Below are positions 33,546 through 46,079 of a DNA stretch of 64,000 nucleotides, piece after piece. How positions within the stretch are numbered: position 1 is the stretch's first letter; every line of letters begins with the position of its first letter. The position numbers and the translations under genes were made by a program. A model generated the notes under the pieces. That model was given only the letters and a program-made list of their open reading frames with translations. It ran no database searches and was not told the DNA's origin. The DNA is from Microthyrium microscopicum (Eukaryota; Ascomycota; Dothideomycetes; Microthyriales; Microthyriaceae). The stretch spans positions 1,436,814 through 1,500,813 of the forward strand of contig MU004240.1 of the NCBI GenBank assembly GCA_010405405.1, given 5' to 3'.

Positions 33546-36500
33546 AATCCAACGATCCTCCCGACCTTTCGCCCCTTCTGCTCTGCTTTCCGGTGTGGTT
33601 GATCGGATGCGACCAAAAGGTAGCACAGATCGGAAGAACTGGAACAGAGTGCCGTCAGGCAGCCATGCAGCAGGTCTCACTGTAATTGGATGCTAAGGCG
33701 AGACATGCTTCCTGTGTACTAAAGAAATCTGGGCAGTCAGCCTTGCGACAAGTAGGAACTATCGCAGCAGTCACGGCTTTGCCTGGCACGACCTCGGAAC
33801 AAGATCCTGATGGACTGGCTTATCTCTCTGCTTTAAGAACAAGCAACCTTGTAGGCAGAGCAGAATCGGCGCAGCAAGAGATTTTCGGCCTAGTCTCTTT
33901 CGCCCTGGCATGCACTGCGTTATTTTTTCAAGGTTTGGGCAAGTTTGAGGACCAGAAGCTGCTGTTAGCGTCCAGTGGTGCTTACTGCTTTGCTTGCCTC
34001 ACTATTTTTTTTAGGAGGTGTATTGTTTTTATTGGCAAAGAGTTACAGGGGGATGTTGATCCCAAAACGGACTAAGAGATGAGTAACTAACAACCAACTA
34101 AGCTAGACCATCCCACAGCCAATTTTGAGTCCCCAAGTGATCCTGTGAAGCCCTCTTTGTAGAGGAAATCACCCTCGAAAGGGCCTCCTAAATCCCTCTC
34201 TCTGTCGCTCTCTTTGTTGTAATTGATTGTCGGACGAATAAGCGTCAAGGAAGGTAAAGAGGGTCCAATCCGTTTAGTATCCTTTGTAACCCGCTGTCGC
34301 CCATCACTATCATTCAAAGTCTCTCCGTCTCATAGAAATCATTGTTCTCTTGTTTGACTCAGGCCCAGAAAGGCTTCTGGCTAGAATCACGTTGCGGATG
34401 CCACTAATACTATCGGATCCGTCGAGGATTTTCGTCGATAGCTGGGTAAGTCGTTGTTTTGTCTTGGTTGGACGACGGCGATAGAGGTTCCTGATGGAAG
34501 GTCGATAGTTGGTTATTCGTAATCCTTCCTTAACAAACAAGGTCGTCCATCAATAACACGGTGGCCTTTGTTATTGAATCGTGGTGGCGTGGCAATTTAT
34601 TCTCTTGCGCAGAGCGAGCAGTTTTACCTCATCCTCAGGAGGGCTCACTATTTTTTTTTCCTTCGGTGAAGTGAGGTATGCGACTTGTTTTCCCTGCACC
34701 TCCGGCCAAATCTGTTTATCCTGCGCCTCCTACATTTGTTGGGTACGCCATTGGTCCTTGATTTAAAGTTTGTTGCGAAACTGTGTGGGTACTGTGCAGG
34801 AGAGCTGGACCATCTCGTGCCCGCACATGTCGGCATGGGATAGGGTACGTAACTCGGAGGCGGTAATTATGTTCTGGGTCTGCGGAAACTTCATGATGCT
34901 TCAACCACTTAGATTTGGCTTATCAAGTCATCAATCTCATCTTCATGGGATCGAATATGCACGCCAGTCGGTCCCATCAATCACACAACAGTGGAACATT
35001 GTATCTGAGGTCGCCATCACGAGCCAGCGCCACTTGGAGTGGTAAATGGATAAGCCGTCGCATAAGTTCTCGATTCATTGGACGCTTATGTCTTGATCAA
35101 CGATGCTTGATATGACAGAGATAGGAAATCAAACGGAGGTTTGAGGTATCATGCCATGTTGATCTGTATGCCCAACGGCGTCCTGACAGGCCTCTCCACA
35201 ATCATAAGCTAAGAAAAGCAAATATGTGACGTCTTATCTTGAGCGACTTTGAGTGAGAACCTTATTTCTGTACCTATCTGGGGAAAGCTGGATCTCAGTT
35301 CGCCAAAGGCCGGGCTTACAGAAAGGTTGGTTCCATGTCGAATGCATGCGCATCCAAGGTCTCCATGTCAAGACGACATCGGGTACCAGCTGGGCCTGGA
35401 CGAAGATGGATAATCTCCTGCATGGTGCTTGTATAAGTTCAGCATATGCTGATATTCCACATCATTAGCGAAGCCGGCTACAGAGCACTGGGAAGCAGTT
35501 CGCTGACGGCGTCGAACTAACATATCAAAAACTGCAACAGCCATAATTCAGGTCCTCCCGTTGGATTATTGACCGGGAGGCAAAGATAGAAAACCTGTCA
35601 CTTGTTAAATGCACCTACAATCAGCCCACCATGCCTATCTTGGTCTTCCTGCAGGACCAGCCTTTAATATTTCTGGGCGTCTGATAGGTAGAGCGAGTCT
35701 TGGTGTACAGTCTGCAGAGTGCTGCAAGCTGTCGCAAGGTCGGCGAATCGCTGGACGACATTCCCCACACATATGCAGTAACTTGCAAGAAGCGTGCTGC
35801 AACCGCTGCTGCAGGAGATCGAGAATAGCGAGCAAATCAACTAATGGCTTTCTTCAAGGTGTCCATTGGATGCTTGTACCTTTAGCTACAGAACAGTGAG
35901 CGATATTTGGCAGCGTAAGAACTTTGGCGTGTGCGAAAGTGCAACATGAGCATTAATTGGGGGCTGCATTCTGCAGCACAAAACTCATAGAACAGACCGG
36001 AACATCGTGGATGAAGAGAATTAGTGATCACGACGCATGTTTCTTTTGATGCTCATAGCGGCCTGTACGACAATTGCACTACGGCTTGACTACCTACCTA
36101 TCTTCAACTCAATGCTAGGCAATCTCGGTGCACTCCTGTCTTCACGGCTGTGGTTTAGGCTTTGGGAACCATTAAACAAAGCAAAACGGACTTCGCCTTC
36201 GTTTCTTCCAATCAAACGGCTTTGCAAAACATAGCATTCAACTATTTCTAGCCCTCAGAGGCTTGGCTGCTTGTTGATGCTCCAGACACTTAAACATTGG
36301 TGGCGGAGGCTGCCGATGCGCTCCGCCTTGTGCGCACTTTATTGATGAATGAGTCTGGATCATGATTCAATATTGTGTTAGGAAAACAATATGTGAAAAC
36401 TTTTTTGCAATACCTGCCTTGAATGGAAATATCATGCATGTGTATAGTCTTCAAACTTCACGATGCTCCCAGTAGTCGTATCCGCTTCTCCTCAGTGCGT

Positions 36501-38820
36501 ATCCGATCCATTGATTCGGATAGAAACGTGCAGGTGCTAACGATGATGTGATCAATCTAAACTAGCCAAAATATGATAGTCATGTAGCCGCTTATTCAAC
36601 CCCTAGCAGCTCAATAATTTGGTCGATTTCCACGGGGATTATGGAAAGTCTGGTGTTGCAGTTCCGACAAAGTGCTACTTGCCTTTAGGAGTGAGGGCAT
36701 GAGAGCATATTTTCTACGAACCAGATCTTACATACTATATTGATGAGACCAAACTTATGGCGAAGTATCAACATGAGCATGAATCAAGGGCAAGACATAC
36801 GAGTGCCAACAAAAACGCTACATCACAAGTAATCTTCCATATATTGTTTGATCTCCATGGTAACAAAGTCGACATCATATATCGTCAATCTTGACCACTC
36901 GTAGGCTCACCGTGCTATAAGATATGACACCTAAGTTTCGAAACAGCGGGCTACTGTATTTCCTGGAATCTTAGGTTATTCGATAATCCGGATAAACTTC
37001 TCGGGAGAAGTGATCTAGAAAACGCTATACCTTGTCGTCGATCGCGATAGCATAGAGAGATACAAGCCTATAACTTTATTCCCATGGCCTTGCGCTTGGT
37101 TGTGCACTGACACCTACCATATCCAGCTGTATAGTATAGCCACCTATTTACCGCCTTGTGTCATTTCATGGCCCTAGCTAAATGAAAGAGGCAGTGAGGC
37201 GTAGGTATCCATGGCTACTGCTATAGGTAGGGATAACCGACTCAAGTTGAGGATCGACTCCAGGGATATAGCTGCCAGTTGGAATTGCAGGCAGCGCAGT
37301 GTTCTATCGACACCGCCTCATTCGCAAAATAGCCTACTAGCAAGGGCTGGTAAACAATATAACGAAAAGCCTTATAGCAGGGTGCGTTTGTGACTAGGTG
37401 GCTGGTCAAATAGCAACGGACTCCGTTGCCAAATCCGGCGCCAGCTGGGGTTGCTGTTGGTTTGCGAAACAAACCCATGTGGCCCAACAATTTAACAGGC
37501 AGGATCTGCGTAGCCTTGCGTATGTCGTTATTATTGTCTTTTGACATTGGGAAATTCTTAAATTGAACTTCAGGCTCCATGAATATATGCCCATGCTTGT
37601 CTGCGTTTGGTGAGCAAGTTGGCCGGTTGGTGACCCGGGTGGCACCCAAGACTACTTATCGCAGAACTGAAATTGGACGGGCTTGGTAAAACTGACTTCC
37701 CGCTCAATAACAGTGGGACATCCGTGGGCAAAGAGATAGTCGGTGCTTGGGTGTCGCAAATTATGACGTGGGATGAGTGGTTCATGGCCATGTAAGGATG
37801 CGTTCGCGACAAACACTTTGCGTTGCCTCGCATACAGTAGAGCAATGAGCCTTGAAGGATTTTCCATGGCTCCCTACACGGTGGGTTGAGAATAAAACAT
37901 GCAGCTTGTCTCTCTGACTGGCTCGTTAATCTATCAAGGATTATAACATTAGCCTCATATCCTAGATCTTGATGTCACGTCGGTGCTGGGGGACGGTACT
38001 ACTAACATACTGCTGAATGTAGTAATTAGTTTCACGGATTGAGAAAGTATGCAATGAATCTGAGAGTGTTTGGTGGGTGCAGTACGAAGACTGCTAGTTT
38101 GAATTGAAATCTGAATTCCTGGCGACTTCGCCGGTGACAAAAACAGGAGATGGTATCTTGCGAGCGAAAGACAATGGCTGTAAACAAAGCAAATAAGACA
38201 CATGTGCCACGAGCAATTTTCTTCCAAAATTGCTGTTCCCATTCCCAGTTTAAACTCAGGGATATATCCTCCACAAAGACAGATCGCTCTACAGTTGCGT
38301 ACTGTGACACATGACGTTAAACCTGAACAAACAACGCCTTCAAATGCGAAACGGCAGCGATTAGGTGCCATGAACCAGAGACGCCGGAAAATAAAAACGG
38401 TTGGAGGATTTTGGTAGTAATATCGCACATGGACTACTTCATGGGTGTATCCTTCAAAAAGTAGAAGTCCTTTCAAAATGGTATGGAAATAATGGACAAG
38501 AATTGAAAATTGCATCCGTGTCCGCAAGGCGTGATATCGAACTTTTGGCAGGCCAAGCAAAGAAAAAGGCCGTGCCCTAATCAAGTCGAATTCAAAGAGT
38601 CTATAATTCGTCGGGAAAAGTCGCTTGAGATAATGTCGAAAGAATGAAGCAATTAAGATCTGATAAGAGAAGCCCTGGTGCCTTCGTGCGCGTCGTAATT
38701 GGTTCGTGGATTCCGCTCCATAGGAAAAAAAGATGTTGAAAACTGTGAAATACAGTATTTGAAAGAGAGGTAACGATTTGTCGGTTCCATTGCTGGATAT
38801 AGTGTAACAGTGCGTATCCC
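33546..38820. other. Gene-poor 5.3-kb interval
   Basis: No gene is supported. The best ORF, 33686-34075, opens only from TTG and has two hydrophobic stretches. It may be a fragment of a membrane protein or chance. Other ORFs (35253-35468, 37242-37649, 37652-37867) match nothing I recognise. The 320-codon minus ORF at 37955-38917 overlaps the kinase gene's end in another frame. Short perfect hairpins occur, for example CCTCCCG/CGGGAGG at 35555-35581. I found no transfer RNA. Confidence 0.4.
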
Positions 38821-40152
38821 TCAGCATACCTGAAGCTGGGTGAACGGATGATGCTGTTGGAAGCCGGGAAGGTATCCAGCAGCCATTCGTTGTAGGTGCG
38901 CAGGGATTGCATACCAAATCCCTGGCGACGAAACGTATTGTGGTTGAGTAAAAGGAACAATTTTTTGGGGCGGCATATTGTTAACAGAAACATATGAATT
39001 TGATGAGTGAGATGAAACGGTTGACATGTCGGAAAACACCGATGCGTTGTCCGAGTCCGTGCTTCCAGACGAATTGGACAATTGTGATAAACGAGGCGGG
39101 AGAGCTTGGCCAGTCCAGGGTAATTGAACCGGGGAACAGTTTGGTGGTGTAGTGGGAGGGGTAAGAATTTGCATTGGTTGCACAGGCTGGACTGCCTCTG
39201 GAATGCATACGTTTTCGAAGAAGATATCCCGCGGGCTTGGAGGTGGGCTCGGGGGTAGCGTATGTTTGGTAAATGAGCCACATGATAGAATGGCCTCTCG
39301 CAGATCAGCCAGACTGATCCGTTGGCTTGCATCCGGTTCGAAGATGCAACTCAAGATGTTATTGAGCTCATCGGAAATGGGGAGGATCGTCTGGAGGAAT
39401 GCACGATCGCGCATGTAGGCGCGGAATGTTGAGTCGTCAAAACAAGCTCGTTTCCAAGGGTTGCGTCCACATGCTAGGTTCACGAGGATAACTCCAAGTG
39501 ACCAGATATCGTTGGGTGCAGATGCATAGCTCGCAAAGGGCCTAGGAGTCGCTTGTTGGCATTCCGGTGACATGTAGAAGGTTGATCCGCATCCGTAGTC
39601 CGATGTGATGCTCTCAGTAGTTGCAAGACCAAAGTCGGCAAGCTTGACAGTGTTGCCGCCATTAGTAACAAGAATGTTCTCCGGCTTAAGATCGCGATGA
39701 TATATTCCAATCGTATGACAAAAATGAACGGCATCCAGTATTTGGAGGAAAATGGATTTGACCATATGGTCATTTCCAACGTATTGGCCCTTTTCCGTGA
39801 TGTTGGAGAAGAGGTCGCCCTCAGGGCAGTATTCTAGCACAACATATGTGCAATCGTATGTCTCCAGGATTTTGACTAAAGAAACCACGTTCTCATGAAA
39901 GCTAGCCTGGTAGTGAAGTTGAATTTCGCGCTGTTGAAACTTTTGTTGCCTTGGCTCCAGTCCAAGTTTATTCAAGGCCTTGACGGCGTATGGGATACCT
40001 GTCCGTAGGTCTTCGGCAACATAAACCACGCCATAAGCTCCATAACCCAGTACTCCAGTTATCCTGAGCCAGTCGGCCAGAATGTCGCCAATGCGCTTCT
40101 CGGGTGTGCAAAACTCATTGGGCCTAGGAGATTGTGGAGGGGTCGGCAACAT
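38821..40152 (-). CDS. ran1: Ran1/Sks1-type serine/threonine protein kinase
   Basis: Single-exon gene of 443 aa. The kinase domain spans about residues 28-290: Gly loop GYGAYGVV (36-43), ATP Lys58 in AVKAL, Glu76, catalytic HRDLKPEN (Asp154), DFG (Asp173) and an activation segment GCGSTFYMSPECQ. The CGSTFYMSPE segment and a leading PPTPPQSP-type N-terminus are typical of the fungal Ran1/Pat1 and Sks1/Vhs1 group. That group links nutrient status to meiotic entry in fission yeast and to glucose/cell-cycle adaptation in budding yeast. The C-terminal 150 aa are Ser/Pro-rich and probably disordered, with PPSPPPSP and PPTTPP motifs. All catalytic residues are present. The last codons read CAG-GTATGC-TGA, so a donor site at the very end is possible but not needed. 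Long gene-free DNA lies on both sides. Confidence 0.88.
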   Translation of the reverse strand: MLPTPPQSPRPNEFCTPEKRIGDILADWLRITGVLGYGAYGVVYVAEDLRTGIPYAVKALNKLGLEPRQQKFQQREIQLHYQASFHENVVSLVKILETYDCTYVVLEYCPEGDLFSNITEKGQYVGNDHMVKSIFLQILDAVHFCHTIGIYHRDLKPENILVTNGGNTVKLADFGLATTESITSDYGCGSTFYMSPECQQATPRPFASYASAPNDIWSLGVILVNLACGRNPWKRACFDDSTFRAYMRDRAFLQTILPISDELNNILSCIFEPDASQRISLADLREAILSCGSFTKHTLPPSPPPSPRDIFFENVCIPEAVQPVQPMQILTPPTTPPNCSPVQLPWTGQALPPRLSQLSNSSGSTDSDNASVFSDMSTVSSHSSNSYVSVNNMPPQKIVPFTQPQYVSSPGIWYAIPAHLQRMAAGYLPGFQQHHPFTQLQVC

Positions 40153-43100
40153 AATGGGGAGAGGAGAGAAGGATGGAGTTGGAAAGTCCGTTGGCTCAGC
40201 AAGACATCAGAGAGATGGAGTAGAGCAAAAGTCGAGGTTTTGGCGCAAGGTAGACAACAAACAACAACAGACTAGAAGAACCAAAAGGATGATCTGGCGG
40301 ATTAAAGAGTATGTAAGGAGAGTGGTAGTGGTAAAGGATGAGGCGGAGGGGGGAGAAGGAAGAAGATGTATTGGATGAAGTAGTGGAAGTTGAATGTATG
40401 GGAGGTACTAGCAGATGTGGAGAGACGATGATGAGGCGAAAGGAAGGCTGAAGTATGCTTGGTATGATGCCCAGCGGGCTGAATGAATGGCGCAAGGCTA
40501 GCAGATGCGAGAGTCCTCGGGCAGCGTGCGCCAAATTGAAAGTAGCCCAGCAGACTCAAGTGGCCAATGAGCCAACGACGGGGCGGCAGAGCACAGGATG
40601 GAGTGGAGGGCAGCGCCGACAGGCATCATCTCAGCATGGAGCATGGAAATGGAGCATGGAGCATGGCCCATCAGTGTTTTCTTTGATCAAAACGGAGCCA
40701 GCGTTCGTTGAGGCGTGCCAGGACTCCTGGACCTGGCCACTACTCACTGCTCTCTGGCGCCGCACTGGCACACTGGTTGCATCCCGTTGCCTGTCTATCG
40801 CCTGTAGTCTGCTGGTCCTGTTGCAAACGACTGGCTTGACTTTTACCAAGCCTTCTCAAAGTATCCAGAGTTGCAAAACACTCACACCCTTCCCGAAGAA
40901 GACATGGGACTCATCATCGGAAGGCTGATGATGGATGGCTGGTTCCATCTTCCTTCGCCTTCCTGGCTACCAGTTACCAAATCTGTCACCGGCGATTCGC
41001 TGGCTGTGTGAGTTTAGACAGTGGCACTGCCAGACGCCCAGAGCAGTCTAGGACACCATGCGCGGATACACACCCTTCTCTCTGAAGTCAAGGTCGGCCG
41101 TAGATAGCTTCGCTCTACACACTTTCACATCTCGTACCCTACGGGCTCTACGAGAGAGATGGGCAGGATCAGGCTAGCTGCAGAACTAAGCCCACGGCGG
41201 TATCGTACCGACTTGGATTGCGCATGGCGGCTTAGCGCTCAAAGGCCATGAGCCATGAACAAGCAGTCAAGCACTGAAGCAGGCAAGCAAATGCATAAAC
41301 AGCGATCCTACAAGGCCAAGACTGGGGTGGCCTGCACAGTCTGTGGTGCCACTTTAGTCGCTGTCATTAATGATTATCATTGCTGCGCTTCAACTGCCTG
41401 CAGTTCTGTCTGAGCCAGTGTGAGCCTGGCGACGCATCCAAGGGCCCATTCGCATCTCTAAAATCTGCGAAACAGGGTTCAATGTTCGCCCAGCATCAGA
41501 CTTCCGCAAGACAATGCTGCTGTCGATGTTCCATCTGCATGTCTGCGAATGTCTTGACTGGTCCGCTGCAATCTGTCGATATCTTGCTACCGTGAGGCCA
41601 TGAACGCACTTCTGGAACTTTTGCCAACGGGCAAATTTCTTTACACGAGAGCCGGCCAATAGTGTCGCATGCTGGCTTCTTAGTGTCTGGTGGTGGTCGT
41701 GAATCGTGCTGCTAGGCGGCGTTTTGCCCATCAGACTGTGAAGTCACCGGCCCAATCCCGTTTAGCTGACCCGCAGCCTTGGACCAAAAGTGGCAGAGTG
41801 GTACCCAAAGACCCACACAACTCGTGTCCTAGCCATTAAGCTTGCGTTGCCATCTGCAGGCTGCGAAAATAAGGATGCGGCCGAGCAGGGTTACTAACCA
41901 CCAGCTCGCTCCAGGCTCCATGATAGTCGCTACAGCTCCACACACCAAGTTTGACTTTCTCAACACATGGTCGTTCATGCTCTCCCGCCGCGATCATCCT
42001 ATTTTGGTCGTACATTCCTGCTTGTCACAGGAGGGCATATATTTGCCTCACAATCTTTATCGGGTCAGATCAGCTCTGTAAACGCTGACCCAGACGGCCG
42101 CTTGGGGTCTGTTTCGAGTAATCTTGTGCAAGTGGACACGGTGGATAAGCAGTCGTGGACTCGTGGCAGTTTAAGGTGGTCTCCTACGTAATTTGTTTTG
42201 TGCTCGTTGCCATTTGATCATTCCTAAAATGCCAAATCTTTTGTCGTTTGTTTCGCCCCAAGCCCGTCGCCTGGTCGTATTACCAAATTTCACTCATGAG
42301 GCATAAGCCAATCAGGGCCAGCGCCAAATGCATAACTTTTGGCAGCGCTCGTGGCTTGATGCAGATGCTGTCGAACAAAACAATTGTCCCACCATCTTGC
42401 CACCAGTTGGCGCGCAAAAACCACCAACTGTGTCCAAGACTCTGACCGGCCGGACTAAACAAAAAATAATTAGATATTTTCGAACCTTTGGTTGCCAGAT
42501 TCAGCCAATATCGGAAGGTGTACCAGTCACACTTCCGATCCTTACCTGCAACCAGCCTTCCATTAACAGCCGCCAGTCTTGGAATGCTAAGACTGGGATG
42601 ACGAGGCCGGGCATAATAATATTCTACCATGAGACAATCACAGGCTGTAGATTGCAATAGTGTTCCAATGCTGGGCTTTAGCAAAATCATTAGCAGCGTT
42701 CACCCTGAGCCAGAAACGGCGCTAGAAGTCTTGACTGTTCTGTCGAAGCCACTGAACGGGTGGTCGTGCGGCGATCGGTAACAGCGTTGAGAATTGCCAT
42801 GCCCGTCAATCGTCCCTCATGCCGATCTGTAAATTAAAGCGTAAATTGAGGGCTGACTCTTTTCGGCATGGACAGCATGGCTGGCCTGACACGCCTGATT
42901 TGACTGGATGGTTGAAAATCTCAAGGTATGGGGGCGTTTCTCACCGTCTAAACTTGGCAAGCTTTTGGGTTGCGGTTGACTCCGAGCGCGCAGCAGCTTG
43001 AGCGCTGACTGGCAGGGTTCACCCAATCATTAACCTTCCTCGGCTAAAGTAAGCCCAAAGGGATGAAAGATAACCAACACGGTCGATTGACCGCTTCACT

Positions 43101-43569
43101 TTAACGATATGATGTATTCTTTTGCTTGTTTCTGCCTTACGACGTTTCGTACAACGAAAATTCTTGCCTGATCTCTATCCAGTCGGAGCCGAACGCTTCG
43201 TATGAGGTACCGTACATCCATCAGGCTATCCGCCAAGGTACCAATAACTTAATAATGGCTCATATCTAATGCACGATGATACAAAGACATTCTGACTTTT
43301 CATATAAACTATTGTCAACTATCTTTTCTGCATTGCGTTAACTCGCCGCGCGTTAGTGAGATTGCCCTCTTGCAACAACTTTTTCAAGTTTGATACCGAC
43401 CATTATTGCCTCCAATTCACAAACTACTCGGCATAATTTGCTGATTTGCTAATTACGACGTTCTTGTGGCTCTGTTTCGAGATGATGTTGTGTCCCTCAA
43501 AGCCGCCACATTGGCTATCGCCTCCACATGCCGTTTTTGTACTTTCATAGTGGCCAAAAAAACCAAATG
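40153..43569. other. Gene-poor kinase upstream region
   Basis: The first ~250 bases upstream of the kinase are purine-rich on the plus strand (C/T-rich leader on the coding strand). A short GGAGCATGGA tandem occurs at about 40637-40670. The rest has GC content like the neighbouring genes but only short unsupported ORFs. No RNA gene or repeat family was recognised. Confidence 0.45.
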
Positions 43570-43597
43570 GGCAGCGTTAGCAGTTCAATTCCTGCTA

Positions 43598-43675
43598 CCC
43601 ATCGGTTAGGAACACGATCGCCGAAGGCGATCGGGGACAGCTTAACGCTAAGGACAGCTCAACGCTAGATCTATT
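43598..43675 (+). repeat. Left terminal inverted repeat of the 5.26-kb element
   Basis: It begins CCCATCGGTTAGGAACACGA and continues through a GCGATCGCC/GGCGATCG region. A short direct repeat follows (GACAGCTTAACGCTA and GACAGCTCAACGCTA). It differs from the right copy only by transitions. Confidence 0.9.
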
Positions 43676-46079
43676 ACTATTATTTAGTTACTTACTAGCT
43701 ATTTATTCATTATGCAATATTTAAAGCTAAAATTAAAGAGGTATATAATTTAGGTTTAGTTCTAAATCCTATATTAGTTTTAGCTTTATAACTTATTAAA
43801 TAAGTCTTTACTATTAATTTCTAGTTAAGTAGTTTTAGACTTAATTAGACTAAAATATATAGAATTTTAAGTATTTCTTTAGGCTACTTACTAACTTTAC
43901 TAGTTATATTTTTCAAAATTTAACTAGAGTATAAATAGATATAATAGAATACTCTATCTAATTTTTATATAATATAATTAATAAGAGAGTTTATTATTAT
44001 ATATGAATATATAAATCTCTTTATTGTCTAGTTTGTTTAGTCCCTATAGGGGTTCCAAACACGCTACTCTAATAGGCGTATATAGACTATACTAACTATT
44101 TATAATAGAAACTCTTAGGAGAATAAAACTACACTATTTGCCCTAGTAGGGCGCTATAGGCGCTCTAGCGTCTATTTATCTATTATAGAACGTTAACCTT
44201 GCGGCTATTAATAGGCTATTCTATAAAATGCTTCTACTTCATTTAATCTCCTTCCTACCTATCTAACTCTATCTAAACCTCTTTATCTACTTCCTTAAAC
44301 TCTACTAGGGTTACTAGAACTACTTTAGCAGCCTTATAAATACTTGCTAAAATAGCTATAATAATCTTCCCTCCTAACGCTACTATAGGCACAGCTACGC
44401 CTAAAGGTCTTAGGCAAGTAGGCATAAAGCTAAGGAATTACTATCCTAGAGTAAATCCTACTATAGCTAAGGCTAGAGGCCTTCTAAGGCCTTTTATAGG
44501 GCTAGCTTTTAGTATAGTAACTAGTGTATATTTATCCTTTAGTAATAGGTTTATATTACTATAATCCTATTAAGCTATGCTATTCTATAAGTTAATAATA
44601 CGTTTAAATAGGGTTACTTAGAGGGCGTTTACTACTAAAGCAATACTTTTATAAATATTATAGAATTTGTCCTAATAATTATATTTATAATTATAATTTA
44701 AGTACTATTTATTTTTACCTTTTGTTTTACAATCTCGTATATTATACTTACTTAAATAGTATTTATAGTAAGCTTCTACTAAATAGGAAGACTATATATA
44801 ACCCTAGGTACTATACTAGTAGTAATAGGTACTTACTAGTATTATAGTCTAGAGTTTATAACTATACTATACGCTTTTAATTATTAGCCCTTAGGCTATA
44901 ATAGTCTCTTAGAGACTCTTCGTAAGAAGATATATAATAAAAGATAATCTCTTCTTTCCTAAGATTAACGTCTTATTACTATAAATCTAGCTTACTCTAG
45001 TAATAGTAAGAACGTGCTAGTTATCTTTATTTAGAGCCTTAATAAACTCTAAGTTATAATTATTTACTTTCTTATTATAATAAACTCTATTGCTAATACT
45101 CTTTAAGAGTATGCTAGCTACTTTAATAGAATAATCTTACTAAAGTACTTATATACCTTTAACAGTTAGGTACTAGGCCTAATCCTTCTATTTAGCATCT
45201 TTAAAGATAACTTAAAGATTACTACTCTATAGAAGGTATACGCCTATAGTACCTATAAATATCTTTTTAAGTTCCTTAAGGACCTCTAGAGGAGTTCCTA
45301 TATATTATCTTACCTTAGGTTATAAAATAATAGAATAACCTTTTAGTTTACTTACATATAGTTTAGTATAAGAAGTAATTATTACCTAGGAGTATAGCTT
45401 TAGAGCTAGTATAGTAAAATAACGTTAAATTATTACTTTAATCTTATTAAGCTAATTAAGGATAGTTTTAAGGGAAGTAGGTTTAGGAGTAGGGTATTTA
45501 GCTATTAGAGGCTTTTCTTCTTAATAGAGGACGTAGTCCTTTAGCTTAATAAGCTCCTCTATAGTATTATAGAGGACTTATTTTAAGATAATTATTTCTA
45601 ATCCTTTTTGTATGCCTTTTTATATTCTAGATAAGGATATCCCTACTACGTTAACTATACTAAGTAGTTCTAAAGAGCTATTATTAAGCAAGCTTTCATA
45701 GCTCTTAAAATTAGAGTCTTATTCTTCTATATTTTGGTCGTTTAGTTCTACTATACTTTTAGCTATAATAATACTATAGCGTATATAGGCGTCTTACTAA
45801 AAATTTGTAAATATAATCTCTAAGCCTTAGCGAAGGGATTCCGATGGTTTATTTAGATTAAATTGATAAAGTAGTGTAAATTAAGCCGTGTGGGAGCTAA
45901 AGAAGGTCTTAAAGTAAATTAGTTTATTATTATAATAACTAGAAATTCTTAGATATTCTTAAGCTTTAGCCTTCTTAGTAGCCTCTTAGCATCTTAACTA
46001 CTCTCCTATCGATTTACTACTTCTACTATTAACTACTACCTACTTAATAATTTTTATCTCTACTATTATAGCTTCAAAA

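Noticed and set aside
33686-34075. 129-codon ORF with two hydrophobic segments
   Set aside because: It opens from TTG and has no in-frame ATG, and no exon could be joined upstream. Not enough to call a gene.
37955-38917. 320-codon minus-strand ORF
   Set aside because: It begins inside the kinase's 3' end in another frame, has no domain pattern and uses Cys/Tyr/Phe-rich composition. Probably chance, although an unrelated transcript cannot be excluded.
38601-39332. 243-codon minus-strand ORF
   Set aside because: It overlaps the kinase coding sequence out of frame.
43581-43600. CAGTTCAATTCCTG resembling a tRNA-derived B box at the edge of the 376-bp repeat
   Set aside because: The loop would be eight bases and no A box lies at the right distance, so a SINE origin is not supported.
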